Shown: piece after piece, positions 58,601-64,000 of the stretch
Numbering within the stretch: position 1 is the stretch's first letter
How the letters are laid out: the number at the start of each line of letters is the position of its first letter
Assembly (NCBI GenBank): GCA_016872725.1
Contig: VGZC01000012.1
Coordinates: 44,022-108,021 of the forward strand
Length of the DNA stretch: 64,000 nucleotides
From: Planctomycetota bacterium
GTDB taxonomy: Bacteria > Planctomycetota > Planctomycetia > Pirellulales > Pirellulaceae
Direction: 5' to 3'
Notes under the pieces: model-generated
What the model was told of the DNA's origin: nothing
The model's input: the letters and a program-made list of their open reading frames with translations, nothing else
The model's database searches: none
Made by a program: the position numbers and the translations under genes

Positions 58601-59969
58601 GACCGGCACACCGGTCTTCCCGAGCGGCGACGGGCGGCCGGGCAAGGACTTGGTGGCTCGGTTCACGATCGACTCGCGACCGGAGATCGGGACGTGGGCC
58701 GGCGGGACGATGTGGATCGACACGAACGGGAACGGGTATTTTGATCCGAAGAACGTCGACTTGACGAATCGGGACATCGTGTATGCGATGGGCCTCGTGA
58801 CGGACGACGTGTTCGCGGGGAACTTCTCGCCGACAGCGGCGAGCATGGCGGACGGTTTTGACAAGTTGGCCGCGTTCGGGTTCGTGGGCGGCGCGTTCCG
58901 GTGGTTGATCGACACGGACAACGACGGGCGACCGGACGTGATCAAGGTGGATCCGACGGCCGTGAATGGTTTGCCGATCGCGGGGAACTTTGACGGAATC
59001 GCGTCGAACGGCGACGAAGTCGGCATCTTCGACGGAGACACGTGGTACTTCGACACGGACCACGACTTCGAAGTGGGCGACGTGGGCGGGTCGTTCAGTC
59101 TGAGCACGTCGATGCGGGGTTATCCGATCGTTGGGGATTTCAACGGCGACGGGCTGGACGATCTGGGGACATGGACCGACGACCGGTTCCGCCTCGATTT
59201 GGCGGCCGGCCCGGGCCCATTGACGTGGGACGGCACGGCTGACTCGACGTTCCGGTTTGGGTTCATCGGCGTTCGGGAGCGTCCTGTGGCGGCGGACATG
59301 AACCGCGACGGGTACGCCGACCTGGGATTATGGACACCGGACCGGGAGGGCGTTCCGTCGACGGAGAGCAGTGAGTGGTTCTTCCTGGTGTCGAACGGTG
59401 CTCCGGTGTCGAGCCGGATTCGGTTTGACGCGCCGATGGGGACGAGCGTGGTGGACTACCATCCGTATCCGTTCGGAAACGACATGTACTTCCAGATGGG
59501 CGACCAGTACGCATTGCCGGTGGTCGGCAACTTCGACCCGCCGTTGGACCCGAACCGGGTCGATCCGGTCGGCAACCTGCAATTCAACACGAGAAACGTC
59601 TACGACGTCGACGGAGATGGCCGAGCCACCACGAGAGACGTCATCGTGCTGGCGCGGGAAGTGGCTCAGGAGGGTGGACATTCACTCGTCGGGTCCGCCG
59701 CTTCCGCCCCCTATGTCGATGTCGATCAGGATGGGCGCCTTTCAACTTCAGACCTGATTGAGGAACTACGATTCGTGGCGTCTCTGAACCGAGGACATGC
59801 CGAACGAGAATCAAGCGAAGACAACGAGCTTCAAAGCCGCGTCGACTGGTATTTCAGTGACCTCGCTACTCAGAAACAAAGAAAGAACGGAATAGATGCC
59901 TCTCTACTCGAGGTCTTGGCTATCGATCAGGCTGTTTCCGCGCAAGATCGCACCCATTTGCTACCTTAG
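49632..59969 (+). CDS. Giant secreted M36 (fungalysin-like) metallopeptidase with Ig-like repeats and dockerin-like tail
   Basis: 3445 aa. The Arg-rich leader carries IEALESRQLLA (residues 42-52), the LEPR-XLL-type motif. Residues about 60-690 form an M36-type domain: HEYAH at 458-462 and the downstream Glu of GEGWSDF (Glu488) give a gluzincin zinc site. Then come long beta-rich repeats with GxDDxxxV patterns, a pre-peptidase C-terminal-like domain (about 1985-2075), Ig-like repeats marked by DDxGxSDxDNVT segments (about 2080-2860), FG-GAP-like stretches, and two EF-hand-like loops (YDVDGDGRATTRDV, YVDVDQDGRLSTSDL, about 3323-3372) resembling dockerin. ATG 49632 is used; ATG 49659 is possible. 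Confidence 0.9.
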   Translation: MTHSIKGFSMSRSAARNTEARRVRSLWNRRRRARGSERSLQIEALESRQLLAIDFGSAAMGGTYAYDWRDGALSDPTEGAPVDVAAEFLTASPNVIGLASFDAADFTVSSVVPSAKSGVQTVHWNQMANGLAIRYATVAVGVAADGRILTTGGSPFDGEIPEGAPVPALSVEDAMTRLAGSFGWSLDEAPGVIRQDSDAARSTVLTPGSVAMAPITAQLEYLPIGDDLDLTWRINVQTIDTNHWYDISVSAMDGSVLDVADWMSSAQYEVYAAPKESPYDGGRTIEVNPNSLSASPYGWHDTNGAVGAESTLTVGNNVVAYADRDGDNAPDAGSQPDGGAGLDFTGALVPINFALEPIGYRNAAVVNLFYWNNFIHDALYAYGFNEASGNFQTNNYGNGGLGGDAVNAEAQDKADLGFRNNANFATPPDGSKPRMQMYIWNGATPELDGDLDSEIIIHEYAHGLSNRLTGGPADSNALNAPESGSMGEGWSDFVAVMLTQQATDAANTGRGIVNYSLNQPDAATGLRSHAYTYNMAINPLTYADVPFRSVPHAVGVVWASMLWDLNWALIEGSALDPAIGTAGLGFDADTVNGNGGNNLALQLVIDAMKLQPANPTFVQARDAILAADQAQTGGQYQGTIWQVFARRGLGQSADAGSAWSTADGTAATNFPLIITGAAAGGNGANNGTADAFRIVRNGANIEVWADGSLAQTVPAASVTEILVNGSGDDDELLVDLSGGLLGKPITFNGGGQTTGDLLRVIGDRASGGAYTPSTTTNGDGTVTVGGDTIGFTGLEPVEISALPSFVFTTPNSDDNILIDGALASGGESSVRVSGTSGGIGFEQLIAFNIGVLTVNTGTNDAGLPIDNVTVAVAGPVLGVPSVVLFTGNGNDSVSILATPAGTVTLVDTQTGSGDFVTVGRLAIAAPGTGSLAGLGGNVVLDDAGGVLDIAIDNGASAANTDWMVRSSAASRTRVAVFGIPGTIDFSNFAGDDVSIQGGSGDDTFFIDFAMGNPLPYARLDLNGGGQVTGDRLQLDNGTFTQVTHTFTNENDGTVRVDDATPNNDLLRYFGFEPIIDNLNVANRVFTFSSAAPNATLAASPVLPATHSRLDSSVNEMVDFTTPTASLTVNFAPGDNYFYVQSLAGNYTTPTSTINGNGSGDDVLIEATGPGTWTFNGGNGSNRLSLSLVAGDLDNLPGRVFFNGGAGADVLVVSDHNQAVGDVYVLTSSTIDRAGWGGVTYDGFVNAVSLYTGDGSDVIVVTSTTASGSTTVFGQDGSDMFTIDGSQLGGVNAFRGGAQNDAFTVWITAAGGITGTSVLLDGESHDAGDRDIAHINDSFGLTANATFDYGTGTMVTASGLGTTVSMDRMERIAFFGSPANDDSIVVNGSTGDDLITVAPQGTDRALVFFNTSADASGPFNGPPESFATRLPGIEGGGSRADLLLWGLSSWSGLTVGDAGGVLNRLYIYGESDNGLSSGGPHDWFGFGAGMILPAVGAGNAFDAISVSDTGTWVNGFAVNYGNTAFAQAVPATQPAVVINSGFEANPTATGGTDVADDIWVTLSPNYRFKVNGGDPDPATTAIVPPDGDRVNLWSAGTILNVHSDKASPPNVTIDFADDGALPFGWTSIENLLLDVNGGTVNLLGDNNFTTDQTDNFVVAGRNVDDFAGDGGYQEMDLRINGSGPLLINNFQFLNAYGGNLVDTLDVRPYADNTPRGWGVSAMFDEGAPDQTDGGQADLIIYRTSLYGGAVSENIVVQPSGPESGQIRVTNASFGTPVVNIDYVSNLDIIVHDDDGFLSDTDTLTLRGTTADAPLTSGQDRFEVDMLAAGGVATPKITVTDLNPPAALPLLYRVRDLINIRHVRIETLSGVDEARVRTDGTTSFFVDGGDPIGVMQGPGDLLDVTTDAAPISFLPGPESDEGTVAVLGDRPVSFDHLEALLVDGVLYVRPDGSEANNAMATATVLGSEREIALLNRTLHGTHGTAGGISGTTTSDVDFYRLTANKTGYVIVNALFSHAAGDVDMRIRDSAGNVIASSMSVTDNETIILPIVAQQVYFVEVFSFDSKPTTYALEIEQFAAGAPTAIDLDDPDDSGRSSLDNVTRLGTPTLYIHADLGAFADFGIPILTAAQAAAGTTAGAAVELFRNGVSIGFANSVGGLPNLFSFVPTAAQLALGTPIGPATSPPVAADAMGYLNLMSAAVRVFDAAATTVSGRAANSARMSLVYDPNTPNASLITAEMLDASDSGVIGDGVTNINQPAFWGIAEANTRIRIYAQRVGGLPELVGEGAVGSDLTDVAVAGQIIGGVAVAGLPNDGLGLWEITVEPLRDGNYSFRFTVEDLAGNVTSPAAGPVVGGGGAIGIDTMAPQRPTIDLTDVDDTGYSDKDNVSIGDPTQGNGILDYRISAEPGSTVYVKDGEVVIDSFTFTLAFDMTDGVADGFGVRTINFVVNAGVFGIPAQGPHPLSTESFDLAGNRSHQSEELLTTVDFTPPAATAAPDLAADSDTGISDSDNVTAIRKLVMVGSGEANAILRVFATNVNSGAVQRVGIGSVQSDESDGAPTNGTGIWELTLEPLDDGVYDLRTVVEDQAGNISPSSAPLRVEIDTVVPNTAFLDMFEADDGGRHNDDNVTNVAAPRFTATTEDPNAAFHTTLFPAGPHLRYRVYDRGEGVAEALLFDSAFVPGNFVSTGALALADGHHNLKLEVEDRAGNISADYLMTVVIDTVAPPVTITGIASRDTGVTGNAATLADRVTSDIEPTFAGRAEADSIVRLYVDGKEGIDNDNNVINAPGEFALTVAQPIDGDNALANGQWRTSFVRNLNHPSFFDLDGVREVLATAEDLAGNVSAPQVLDIFIDTRGPQVTDIRIDGSPAFNLFDPKPTAGPTPLANALRISVRDLAARSNQDANFLYTALEAGVAVNPGNFTLIGDATGAVVVNSITFIGNPVADNAAATGSIILGFAKPLADDRFTLTITDRVVDPVGNALDGETNTAQPTGTPVFPSGDGRPGKDLVARFTIDSRPEIGTWAGGTMWIDTNGNGYFDPKNVDLTNRDIVYAMGLVTDDVFAGNFSPTAASMADGFDKLAAFGFVGGAFRWLIDTDNDGRPDVIKVDPTAVNGLPIAGNFDGIASNGDEVGIFDGDTWYFDTDHDFEVGDVGGSFSLSTSMRGYPIVGDFNGDGLDDLGTWTDDRFRLDLAAGPGPLTWDGTADSTFRFGFIGVRERPVAADMNRDGYADLGLWTPDREGVPSTESSEWFFLVSNGAPVSSRIRFDAPMGTSVVDYHPYPFGNDMYFQMGDQYALPVVGNFDPPLDPNRVDPVGNLQFNTRNVYDVDGDGRATTRDVIVLAREVAQEGGHSLVGSAASAPYVDVDQDGRLSTSDLIEELRFVASLNRGHAERESSEDNELQSRVDWYFSDLATQKQRKNGIDASLLEVLAIDQAVSAQDRTHLLP

Positions 59970-60427
59970 GCAATCGAATGCGATTAGTAATCGCTCTGTT
60001 TCGGCAATTGAAGTTTAGGTCCGGTGTGCAAATCAGAGCGAAGAAGCCGTGATTTTGCCGAACCGGTTCGGTCACACTCGTTGTTTGGGACACCCCCGGA
60101 TCAACGCTGATAGTTGCCGGGTACTTACCCACTCGGTCAGGCTTCAAGCGTGGGGCCCTAAGCAATTCAGGGTGAAAACGATACCAATTCGTTCTTAATT
60201 GTCTTGATGCGGTATTGGCTCGGCAAGAGAATAGGCCTTATAGTCCCGAAGGGACGGAAACATCAAAGCCCAGGGCAAAGGCAAGGCGAGCGCGGCGAGC
60301 CTTGCCTTTGCCCTGGGGGGATGGTCGTATCGATATGTCAGTCCCACAGGGACGGTCCTAATCCCACGCATATCGTTCATCGAGTTCAGCACGGAGGCGG
60401 CGTGGTGGGCGGCGGAGGCGGCGGGTC
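59970..60427. other. Intergenic region with REP-like palindromes
   Basis: No gene is supported. It contains a 14-base palindrome CCGAACCGGTTCGG (60058-60071), the palindrome array at 60243-60353, and the first copy of a 35-base direct repeat (60354-60388). Confidence 0.7.
60243..60353. repeat. REP-like array: two small hairpins flanking a 19-bp palindrome
   Basis: GTCCCGAAGGGAC (60243-60255) and GTCCCACAGGGAC (60341-60353) bracket a large palindrome with perfect 19-base arms: CCCAGGGCAAAGGCAAGGC at 60269-60287 and its complement at 60299-60317, with an 11-base loop. Such structures near an IS200-like transposase are typical of REP elements mobilised by RAYT enzymes. Confidence 0.75.
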
Positions 60428-60458
60428 CTAATCCCACGCATATCGTTCATCGAGTTCA
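60354..60458. repeat. 35-base direct repeat duplicating the transposase 3' end
   Basis: Identical 35-base copies lie at 60354-60388 and 60424-60458, separated by 35 bases of GC-rich sequence. The second copy includes the last codons (ELDERYAWD and stop) of the transposase; the first is a detached duplicate of them. Confidence 0.85.
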
Positions 60459-60886
60459 ACGCCATGTAGTCGGCACAATTGTCGAAACTCATCCTGAAAC
60501 GAGACTTGCGAGTGGTGTTGCATCTGGTCGCTGATGTACCGTGTGACAGCATCTACCTGCGATGCGCTAACAGAAAACGCACCGTACCCAGATTGCCATG
60601 CAAAGCCAACGCCAACGCTTGACTGTCGCTTGAGCCACTTGGTTGTTTCCGTCTTCGCCATCTTGATGACGTCCATTATCGGAAACCGGCGACTTAGTCG
60701 GACCAGTGCGTGAATGTGATCTTCAACCCCGTTTATGAGCAATGCGGGTGAATCGACGTTGTCCCGAAGGACTGTCGCCATGTACGCATAGAGTTGGCGA
60801 TTGACATCTGCATCACAAAGCCACATCGCCCGGTTCTTTGTGGCGAAAACGATGTGTACGTAGACTTGTGCTAGTGACTGCGGCAT
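60428..60886 (-). mobile_element. IS200/RAYT-type Y1 transposase
   Basis: 152 aa, full length for the family. It starts MPQSLAQVYVHIVFATKNR, with the HUH metal motif in GVEDHIHALVRL and the catalytic Tyr in VTRYISDQ; it ends FQDEFRQLCRLHGVELDERY. No tnpB accompanies it. Large palindromes flank it at 60269-60317 and 60941-60990, so the mobilised unit is probably a REP/BIME-like element. Single-strand HUH transposition is the family mechanism. The gene appears intact. Confidence 0.9.
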
Positions 60887-60940
60887 TCGACGAGCTCCGC
60901 TAGGGGCGCCACGTTGTGGCTGCCGTTAAGTGTAACGCCT

Positions 60941-60990
60941 GCCCCGGGGCAAGCCAATGCTCGCAGGGCTCGCATCGGCTTGCCCCGGGC
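60941..60990. repeat. Large REP-like palindrome upstream of the transposase
   Basis: Left arm GCCCCGGGGCAAGCCAATGC (60941-60960) and right arm GCATCGGCTTGCCCCGGGC (60972-60990) pair with one extra C and one mismatch; the loop is 11 bases. It shares the CCxGGGCAA core with the palindrome at 60269, on the other side of the transposase. Confidence 0.8.
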
Positions 60991-61481
60991 TTTGCTAGGA
61001 ACGTCGCTTTGCGACTGACTCTCGAGAAGGCGCAACGTCTCGGCGCACAAGAGCCAAAACGGCTCTTGGACGCGAGGCTTCGGGATGGCGCGCGGTCCGT
61101 CTCGGCCTCCCAGTGCAAGTACGCATTTCAAGACGAGCCGACGTCGAGGTTCGGCAGAGCGAAATCCCATGGGCAGTACGCCACAGCTGATCAGCGAGTC
61201 TTTCCTGGCTTCCCTAGTCTACCTGGTCGCCCCCCGTAAACGCCCGCTGAGTTAGCGAGTCGATCTGACGCAACAGCGTAGCTAGCAACGGATTCGCCGT
61301 CACTACTCGGCCTCGACCCCAGCGTCCCTACGTCACCTTGATGGCACTGTCTATTGAAATCCGTCGACGGAAAATGGAAAATCGCGCCTTGTCGGCGAGG
61401 AACACACTCGGACTTTGAATCGCGACGCCTCGAATCAGACCTTCGCATGTCAATGGGTGACGTATGTGTTCATGTAGGCAG
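60991..61481. other. Intergenic region before the CHAT-type gene
   Basis: About 490 bases with no supported gene. A short hairpin AAGAGCC-AAAAC-GGCTCTT lies near 61048-61066. No clear promoter was found. Base composition drops toward AT near the start of the next gene. Confidence 0.5.
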
Positions 61482-64000
61482 ATGTTTCGAATAGTCATAT
61501 TGCTGCTTAGTATCGGAAACGCACCTCTTAGGGCGACTAGTGCTCAGGGGTTCCGCATTGACGTTCTCAATGAGCATGGGTGGGAGGATATTTCTGTGGC
61601 GACTCCGGTGCCTCATCTTTCTGTTGTCGCACCGTTCCGGATCACTCTACCGTTAGAGGAGTCTGCACCAAGTCGCGTTGTTTTTATTGACTCGAAGGGC
61701 GCCGTGACCGAGTTCGGAGATTATGGCAGACCGTTCGTTCTAACGGAATTCGGGCTCGTCCGAGAATTGAGGGACCAGAATTCGGGAGTCTTGGGGGAAG
61801 GTCCGTGTTTGCTCTTGGTCATCAAACGCGACCTGTGCATTGCGGATGAAATCATCTCCGCAATGTCATTCCATTTGGAACTGTGCTATCACAAGGTCAT
61901 TCAAGACGATGAGGGCATTGGGATCGATGCGCGAATGGAGGCGAATTACATTGCAATGAGAAGCGTAATTGATAGCGCCGAGGCGCTAATGGCCAATGTT
62001 CCGCAAAGTTGGTATCTGCCGATAATGTGCGATCGCGAGTTGCACGTCGCTCCACCTGGCTATGCCGATACCGTAATGAAGTCGCGCGTGCTTACGCAGC
62101 TTCTTCAGCAGTCCTACTCGACGGAGCTTCCGCATGACGCCCTTGACATTGCATATCGTCTGCGAAGTCAAGTTGCCGCGTATTTCTCTCCCGAGCTATT
62201 TCCGGCTTCGCACGATGCTGTGATCAACTCAAGTATTGCGACCGCATTGCTGTCGAGCGGAACTGCGAGCCACGATCTCTATTGGGAGATGATTGACAAG
62301 ATCATCTTAGACGGGGAGCGATTGCTGGTAGAGTCTCCGTCCCCCTGGCTGGTGCTGCAGATGGGCAATGCATATACCGAACGTGCACATTTGCGTAGCT
62401 ACCAGGGCGAGCGAGAGGCAGCGATTGTGGATTGCATGCGCGCTCGCGCGTTGCTGGAGAATCCACCCGGAAGTCGGGAATACGCCGATTTGGTTGCGGT
62501 GTTTCGGATCTACAATGACATGCGCCTTCGTATGCTGATGGCGCAGAAAGACGGCCTTGTGACCCGGCAGGAGGTTCTTAGAGAGATAGAGCAGCAGGCT
62601 ATTGCGTTCGTGCGGACGAACACTTCGGTGCAGCGTATGGTCGCTGGCAAGATCATTGTCGAAGAGATCGCAAGGGAGTATGTGGATTGCGGAATGCTGG
62701 GAGACGCGCAGAGAATTGCTCAATGGCAGTTGGCAATGGTGCGAGAGTGGGCAGGTCGAGAGGATAGCGCGACCGCGCGACAGTGGTTGGCCGGAGCCTA
62801 TGGCGCGCGTGGCGAGATCGCGGCGGCAACGGACGACGTGGGTTCGGCCATTCTGTGTTATGGCATTGTTATGGAGATGGCGAACGCGGGAATACGCACG
62901 GATGTGAATCAGCGTGTTGCTGCGACGGCGACCCTGTCACATTTGTACCGCCTTCTGGGGGACAAAGATCAAGCGGAGACTTGGCGAAAGTGTCTGCTTG
63001 GTGAGCTCAAGAACCTTCCAGGGGATGAGATTGTTGCTGTCTCGTTGTCATCTTCATGGTTGACGGCGGCTGAGAGGTCTGGCGATTCGACGAATCTGCA
63101 TCGAGTTCACGACATTGCTGTGAGAGGCGGTTCTATTCAACGCGCTCGTTTTGAGAAAGAGGGAGGTGAGGAACGGTTGTTGGATAGCGCCCGATGGTTC
63201 GCGATTGCTGCGAATGAGGCATTAGAGGATGGAGAGACTCGAACGGCGCGAATCCTTTGCCATGACGGAATGCGAAGCCTAAGAATGGCAAGGGAGGAGG
63301 CGCCAGGGGTGTGTGGTGTGGCTTGTGAATTGGTCGTAAATATCGGGAAGTGCGATTTGATTGAGGGGTTCGTCGACAAGGCTGCGGGAAGACTCTCGTT
63401 TGCAGAGGACCTGTGTAGAACGCATAACTTGCGGAACGGGCGTGTCTTGCGTGGTTTATCGGAACTAGAGTACCTAGTGCGACGAGCGCAAGGAGATGCG
63501 CAAGCGATAAGGTATTCGTGTGTCCGAGCATTGTGTGAGGATGTTTCATCTAGGATGTCTCGATCGATCAATCTGGCACTTGGGGCGAGGGAGGCACTAG
63601 GTGGAAACGAAAGTCGCTATGAGCAAGAACTCGTGCGGACGGGGCTCCTGGATGGTGCGAATGTAGCGCAGGCGTGGGAGGCGATTTCCCTGCGAAGTCG
63701 TGCGTCATACCGGCGTGATATGACGCCATCGTGGGATACTACCGAGTTTCATAGGTCGCGAAGAGTGGCGTCGGGTCTGCTGTTGGGAGCTCGGGCGATT
63801 AGCACTCGCATTGATGCGGTAAGTGGTGATATGGAGACTACTGCGGAAGGGCCGAGGGACTCAAGGTACGCGTTTCTCCCCCGGCGCGATCTGGCGTCGG
63901 TTTTGGCGCCGGAGGATTGTGTTGTCGAATTTGTTCGCGTTCAGGGGGCGGATGGGGGTGGCCCGGGGGCGTACTGCGCGTTCGTCGTCGATCGACGACA
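61482..64000 (+). CDS. Secreted TPR/CHAT-type protein (cut by window edge)
   Basis: 839 codons are visible without a stop and the frame is open at the right edge. A signal peptide is likely (MFRIVILLLSIGNAPLRATS). The middle is a long alpha-helical, repeat-like region (for example AQRIAQWQLAMVREWAGR and ATLSHLYRLLGDKDQAETWR), probably TPR. The last residues, RRDLASVLAPEDCVVEFVRV with AYCAFVVDRR, match the entry strands of CHAT (caspase-HetF-associated) domains, so the catalytic His and Cys would lie beyond 64000. Codon third positions are clearly richer in A/T than in neighbouring genes, suggesting transfer. The ATG at 61482 begins the signal peptide. Confidence 0.75.
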   Translation, partial: MFRIVILLLSIGNAPLRATSAQGFRIDVLNEHGWEDISVATPVPHLSVVAPFRITLPLEESAPSRVVFIDSKGAVTEFGDYGRPFVLTEFGLVRELRDQNSGVLGEGPCLLLVIKRDLCIADEIISAMSFHLELCYHKVIQDDEGIGIDARMEANYIAMRSVIDSAEALMANVPQSWYLPIMCDRELHVAPPGYADTVMKSRVLTQLLQQSYSTELPHDALDIAYRLRSQVAAYFSPELFPASHDAVINSSIATALLSSGTASHDLYWEMIDKIILDGERLLVESPSPWLVLQMGNAYTERAHLRSYQGEREAAIVDCMRARALLENPPGSREYADLVAVFRIYNDMRLRMLMAQKDGLVTRQEVLREIEQQAIAFVRTNTSVQRMVAGKIIVEEIAREYVDCGMLGDAQRIAQWQLAMVREWAGREDSATARQWLAGAYGARGEIAAATDDVGSAILCYGIVMEMANAGIRTDVNQRVAATATLSHLYRLLGDKDQAETWRKCLLGELKNLPGDEIVAVSLSSSWLTAAERSGDSTNLHRVHDIAVRGGSIQRARFEKEGGEERLLDSARWFAIAANEALEDGETRTARILCHDGMRSLRMAREEAPGVCGVACELVVNIGKCDLIEGFVDKAAGRLSFAEDLCRTHNLRNGRVLRGLSELEYLVRRAQGDAQAIRYSCVRALCEDVSSRMSRSINLALGAREALGGNESRYEQELVRTGLLDGANVAQAWEAISLRSRASYRRDMTPSWDTTEFHRSRRVASGLLLGARAISTRIDAVSGDMETTAEGPRDSRYAFLPRRDLASVLAPEDCVVEFVRVQGADGGGPGAYCAFVVDRR

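Noticed and set aside
56577..59063. 828-codon open frame antisense to the M36 giant
   Set aside because: Antisense shadow; Arg/Val/His-rich translation with no domain, whereas the sense frame has clear repeats.

Overview
The window reads as a high-GC chromosome segment of a Planctomycetota bacterium, probably class Planctomycetia; the order cannot be resolved by eye. The evidence is two DUF1559-type proteins (one with a prepilin-like [14 protein letters not shown] helix), two secreted giants with the LExLExRxLLA N-terminal motif, a Lpg1974/BBP7-like barrel, a planctomycete-style Ser/Thr kinase, ASPIC/UnbV and FG-GAP proteins, and a 23S-5S unit with no 16S gene next to it.

Layout. (1) 1-8645, minus strand: exbB, exbD, a membrane-anchored squalene-cyclase-like toroid protein, then pckA, mce, mutA and mutB (cut by the left edge). 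The mut genes overlap as ATGA and form the methylmalonyl-CoA to succinyl-CoA branch; pckA links it to PEP formation. (2) 9008-16704: a TPR protein, a prepilin-like DUF1559 protein whose leader is a G-rich hexamer repeat, a lipoprotein, a double-BON protein, a small membrane protein and a TlpA-type thioredoxin. (3) 16997-21551: tRNA-Ile, tRNA-Ala, 23S and 5S rRNA with a terminator; tRNA pair and 23S each seem to have their own promoter. (4) 21708-34063: a beta-helix/PKD/RTX surface giant, sialidase-like protein, Maf, RluA-family synthase, Ser/Thr kinase, MscL with a zinc ribbon, and a large CRTAC1-like protein. (5) 34098-34940: a decayed locus: a four-helix-bundle gene stopped by an in-frame TGA, continuing in the same frame into pieces resembling an AAA15 ATPase and a DUF4276 protein. 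(6) 35087-41924, minus: a secreted protein, a zinc-ribbon membrane protein, a 78-aa Cys-rich protein, and a three-subunit molybdenum hydroxylase (FAD, Mo, Fe-S) of the xanthine dehydrogenase/PaoABC type. (7) 42273-49413: SirB1-like protein, a GNAT remnant, a second DUF1559 protein, FG-GAP protein, CBS protein, outer-membrane barrel. (8) 49632-59969: a 3445-aa M36 (fungalysin-like) metallopeptidase giant ending in a dockerin-like pair. (9) 60243-60990: an IS200-like (RAYT-type) transposase between large REP-like palindromes. (10) 61482 to the right edge: a secreted TPR/CHAT-type protein, cut off, with visibly different codon use.

Most notable points. The small Fe-S subunit of the molybdenum hydroxylase has all four cysteines of its plant-type [2Fe-2S] site replaced by serine (Ser92, 97, 100, 112), while the second cluster site is intact. 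The rRNA operon is split. The 34.1-34.9 kb locus looks like the wreck of an ATPase/DUF4276 module. The right edge begins a CHAT-type protein whose catalytic part lies outside the window. All calls come from reading the sequence; no database search was run.
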